The notes under the pieces are model-generated. The model saw only the letters and a program-made list of their open reading frames with translations. It was not told the origin of the DNA and made no database searches. From Sphingobium sp. HWE2-09 (GTDB lineage: Bacteria > Pseudomonadota > Alphaproteobacteria > Sphingomonadales > Sphingomonadaceae): DNA of 64,000 bases. Where the stretch lies: contig NZ_JAYKZX010000003.1 of assembly GCF_035989265.1 (NCBI RefSeq), positions 1,860,001 through 1,924,000 on the forward strand. Reading direction: 5' to 3'. A program made the position numbers and the translations under genes. Shown here piece by piece: positions 61,996-64,000 of the stretch (position 1 is the first letter of the stretch; every line of letters begins with the position of its first letter).

Positions 61996-64000
61996 TTAAA
62001 GGTCGATGGATGCCGACAGTTTGAAGGTGCGCGGTGCGCCTTGGAGAAGATCAGGTCGGGAGCTGTCGAAGGCCGTCGCCCAATAGCGCTTGTTCGTGAT
62101 GTTATCGACGCTGAACCGCAGCGTGAGCGGCTTGTCCGCCACCAGCGCGACGTAGCGAGCACCCGCATCGAACCGCGTCCAGCTCGGCAACTCGAGCGTG
62201 TTATTATTGTTGGCGGGCTGGTCGCCGGTGTAGACGACGCGACCGGTCAGCGTAAGCGCTCGAATAAACGGAATGTCCCATTCGACATTGCCGTTCATCA
62301 GATAGTCGGGGACACCCGAGACCTTGTTGCCCTCGTTAAGGCCGTTGGTCTGACGGCGGAGGCGAGCGTCGATGACAGATCCACCGGCAATGACGCGAAG
62401 GCCGTCAACCGGCTCCGCCTGCACGCTTAGCTCGATGCCGCGGTTGCGCTGCAGGCCGGAGGCCACAAACCTTGCTGAATTGGCAGGCGGAGCAGGCACG
62501 CGTTCCAGGATCTGCGTGGCGCGATCGGTCGTGAAGAACGACAGGCTTGCGGTCACCGAGTCAAAGGTGAGCTTGCCGCCGACCTCGTACTGCGTCGACT
62601 TGTAGGGTTCGAGCGCCTCGCCCACGTTCACAATATTAAACCCGCCGCTCATCGCCGGGGCGATCGCACCCTGAACCAGTGCCTCGATGCGATTGGCGTA
62701 GAGCGAGAGGCCGGCGACCGGCTTGACAACCAGTCCGACCACCGGCGTGACCGCATCCTTGCTGTACTCGGCGGAAAGTCCGCCAGCCGCGATGCCGCGG
62801 TTCGGGATGGCGTTCGCCGCATAGGTCTTCACCGTGATCTGCTGCAGGCGCAGGCCGCCGGTCAGCAGGATGTGGTCATCAAGGAAGCCAACCGTGTCCG
62901 ATGCGAACGTCGTCAGCAGTCGGATGCGCGAGATGGGGAACGGATCGGCCATGTTGCCCCCGCGCGACGTGACGGTCCCCGGCTCGGGGACGGTGACGGG
63001 ATCGTAGATGTTGTTCGTGCCGGACGAGATCGCATAGAACTCGAACGCGTTGCGGTTGACCAGCCAGTTCATCGTCCCACCGAAGTTGAACTCGTGCGTG
63101 ATGCCACCGGCGGCGAGCTTCACCCGAATGCCCGCCTGCAGCGCCTCGTTGTTGTCGGTGCGGGGAATGCGCGAGCCCGAGACGGAGGCGGCCCCAGTCG
63201 TGGCGTTCAGCAGCGAGAGCGTGCTGTAGTATCCGTCCTCGGATCCGTCACGCGCGCCGAAGGCCGCGTAGACCATCGTATTATCGGCCAGGTCATATTC
63301 CGCTCTGAACTGACCGTAGATGTCACGAAGGTCCGTAAAGTAGTAGGGCTGACCATAATTCGCGGCCGCCTTCGGCACTCTTGGGATCGCGGTGATCGCC
63401 GCGGGTAGCGTCAACTTTGGGCGAAGCTGGTTCACGCGGACCTTCTGATATGCGAGGTGGAGGGACAGGCGTAGCGGGCCGCTATCATAGTCGATCGCCC
63501 CACCAAGCAGATACGCGCTGCGGAACTCGTTATCGATCCCGACGTCGCCCCGGCGCGCAGCACCGTTGACCCGCACGCCCCATTCGCCATTCGCGCCGAA
63601 GCGACGACTGAAATCGAAGTTCCCACCGAAATGGGCGCTCGATGTGTAGTTGGCCGTCAGCCGGGTGAGCGGCTTCGCGCCTGCGCGCTTGGGCATGAGG
63701 TTTACGCTACCGCCAATTGCCGTCCCGCCCGGTGCCGCGCCGTTTAGAAACGCGCTAGATCCGTTCAGCACCTGCACCGATTCATAAAGCTCGGGCGCGA
63801 TCAGCTGCCGCGGGGTGATCCCGTAGAGACCATCGAAGCCGATATCGTCGCCCGCCAGCGCGAACCCGCGGATTACGAACTGTTCGGCCGCGTTGCCGAA
63901 CCCGTAGCTGGTGCGCACGGAGGGATCGTTGTCAAGCACCTGGCCGAGGGTTTGCGGCTGCTGATTGAGGATCAGCGCGCTGTTGTAGCTCTTGACAGCG
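61996..64000 (-). CDS. TonB-dependent siderophore-type receptor, N-terminus off the right edge
   Basis: At least 668 residues of an outer-membrane siderophore receptor of the FhuA/FpvA type; the frame is open to base 64000. The plug domain is visible (NQQPQTLGQVLDNDPSVRTS, VQVLNGSSAFLNGAAPGGTA, GGSVNLMPKRAGAKPLTRLT), then the barrel and the C-terminal AFDSSRPDLLQGAPRTFKLS. It would import ferric siderophore with TonB energy. The end at 61996 is close to the usual outer-membrane terminal aromatic (SIDL is atypical). The NTF2-like gene lies 233 bp downstream. Confidence 0.9.
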   Translation of the reverse strand, partial: AVKSYNSALILNQQPQTLGQVLDNDPSVRTSYGFGNAAEQFVIRGFALAGDDIGFDGLYGITPRQLIAPELYESVQVLNGSSAFLNGAAPGGTAIGGSVNLMPKRAGAKPLTRLTANYTSSAHFGGNFDFSRRFGANGEWGVRVNGAARRGDVGIDNEFRSAYLLGGAIDYDSGPLRLSLHLAYQKVRVNQLRPKLTLPAAITAIPRVPKAAANYGQPYYFTDLRDIYGQFRAEYDLADNTMVYAAFGARDGSEDGYYSTLSLLNATTGAASVSGSRIPRTDNNEALQAGIRVKLAAGGITHEFNFGGTMNWLVNRNAFEFYAISSGTNNIYDPVTVPEPGTVTSRGGNMADPFPISRIRLLTTFASDTVGFLDDHILLTGGLRLQQITVKTYAANAIPNRGIAAGGLSAEYSKDAVTPVVGLVVKPVAGLSLYANRIEALVQGAIAPAMSGGFNIVNVGEALEPYKSTQYEVGGKLTFDSVTASLSFFTTDRATQILERVPAPPANSARFVASGLQRNRGIELSVQAEPVDGLRVIAGGSVIDARLRRQTNGLNEGNKVSGVPDYLMNGNVEWDIPFIRALTLTGRVVYTGDQPANNNNTLELPSWTRFDAGARYVALVADKPLTLRFSVDNITNKRYWATAFDSSRPDLLQGAPRTFKLSASIDL

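Overview
The window looks like a chromosomal piece of a sphingomonad (Sphingobium/Sphingomonas-type alphaproteobacterium). The support is high GC, two TonB-dependent receptors, the gene order YfgM-like/bamB/der, a popZ-type (DUF2497) gene beside valS and tolC, and a CtrA-type TTAA-N7-TTAA site in front of popZ. The lineage is inferred from gene content, not from a marker-gene comparison.

About 1-35 kb is ordinary chromosome. It starts with envelope-glycan genes: glycosyltransferases, GtrA, a diiron ferritin-like protein, a methyltransferase and two polytopic membrane proteins (1-7184). An orphan cpaF ATPase follows, then a secreted methyltransferase-like protein, an EamA exporter, an OsmC peroxidase, a PRC-barrel protein and a small hydrolase. 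A yezD/DUF2292 gene and a TonB receptor come next, with a predicted pseudoknot leader between them. Then come panB, the YfgM-like/bamB/der/TusA-like group, an Hpt protein, a luciferase-like monooxygenase, an acyltransferase, a HerA-like ATPase, a MATE pump, valS, a zeta-toxin-like pair, an S9 peptidase, popZ, tolC and pcm. Three long palindromic REPIN-like repeats lie in intergenic gaps of this half.

tRNA-Cys (34955-35028) marks a sharp change. From 35.2 to about 57.7 kb the genes are accessory, CTC becomes a common leucine codon, and most products are defence-like or unknown. The most striking block is a leftward operon (40902 to 35204). It encodes an unknown protein, a DnaQ-type exonuclease, a coiled-coil protein, a degenerate AAA-like protein, a triple ubiquitin-like (multiubiquitin) protein, a ThiF/E1 enzyme with a divergent N-terminal domain, and an unknown 212-residue protein. 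An intrinsic terminator closes it. A divergent ArsR-family regulator sits at the head, and GTTCAAT half-sites recur in both promoter regions. Further right are a DUF427 protein, two mini zinc-ribbon proteins, a TIR protein downstream of a KAP NTPase, an unknown helical protein, and a 2035-residue DUF4011/SF1-helicase/Vsr-like nuclease/DUF3320/AlbA(Schlafen) fusion. A MASE1 histidine kinase and FixJ-type regulator end the block.

The last part (58-64 kb) holds a secreted esterase, two NTF2-like proteins, an Ada methyltransferase/regulator and a TonB-dependent siderophore-type receptor that runs off the right edge. No integrase, transposase, CRISPR array or rRNA was seen.
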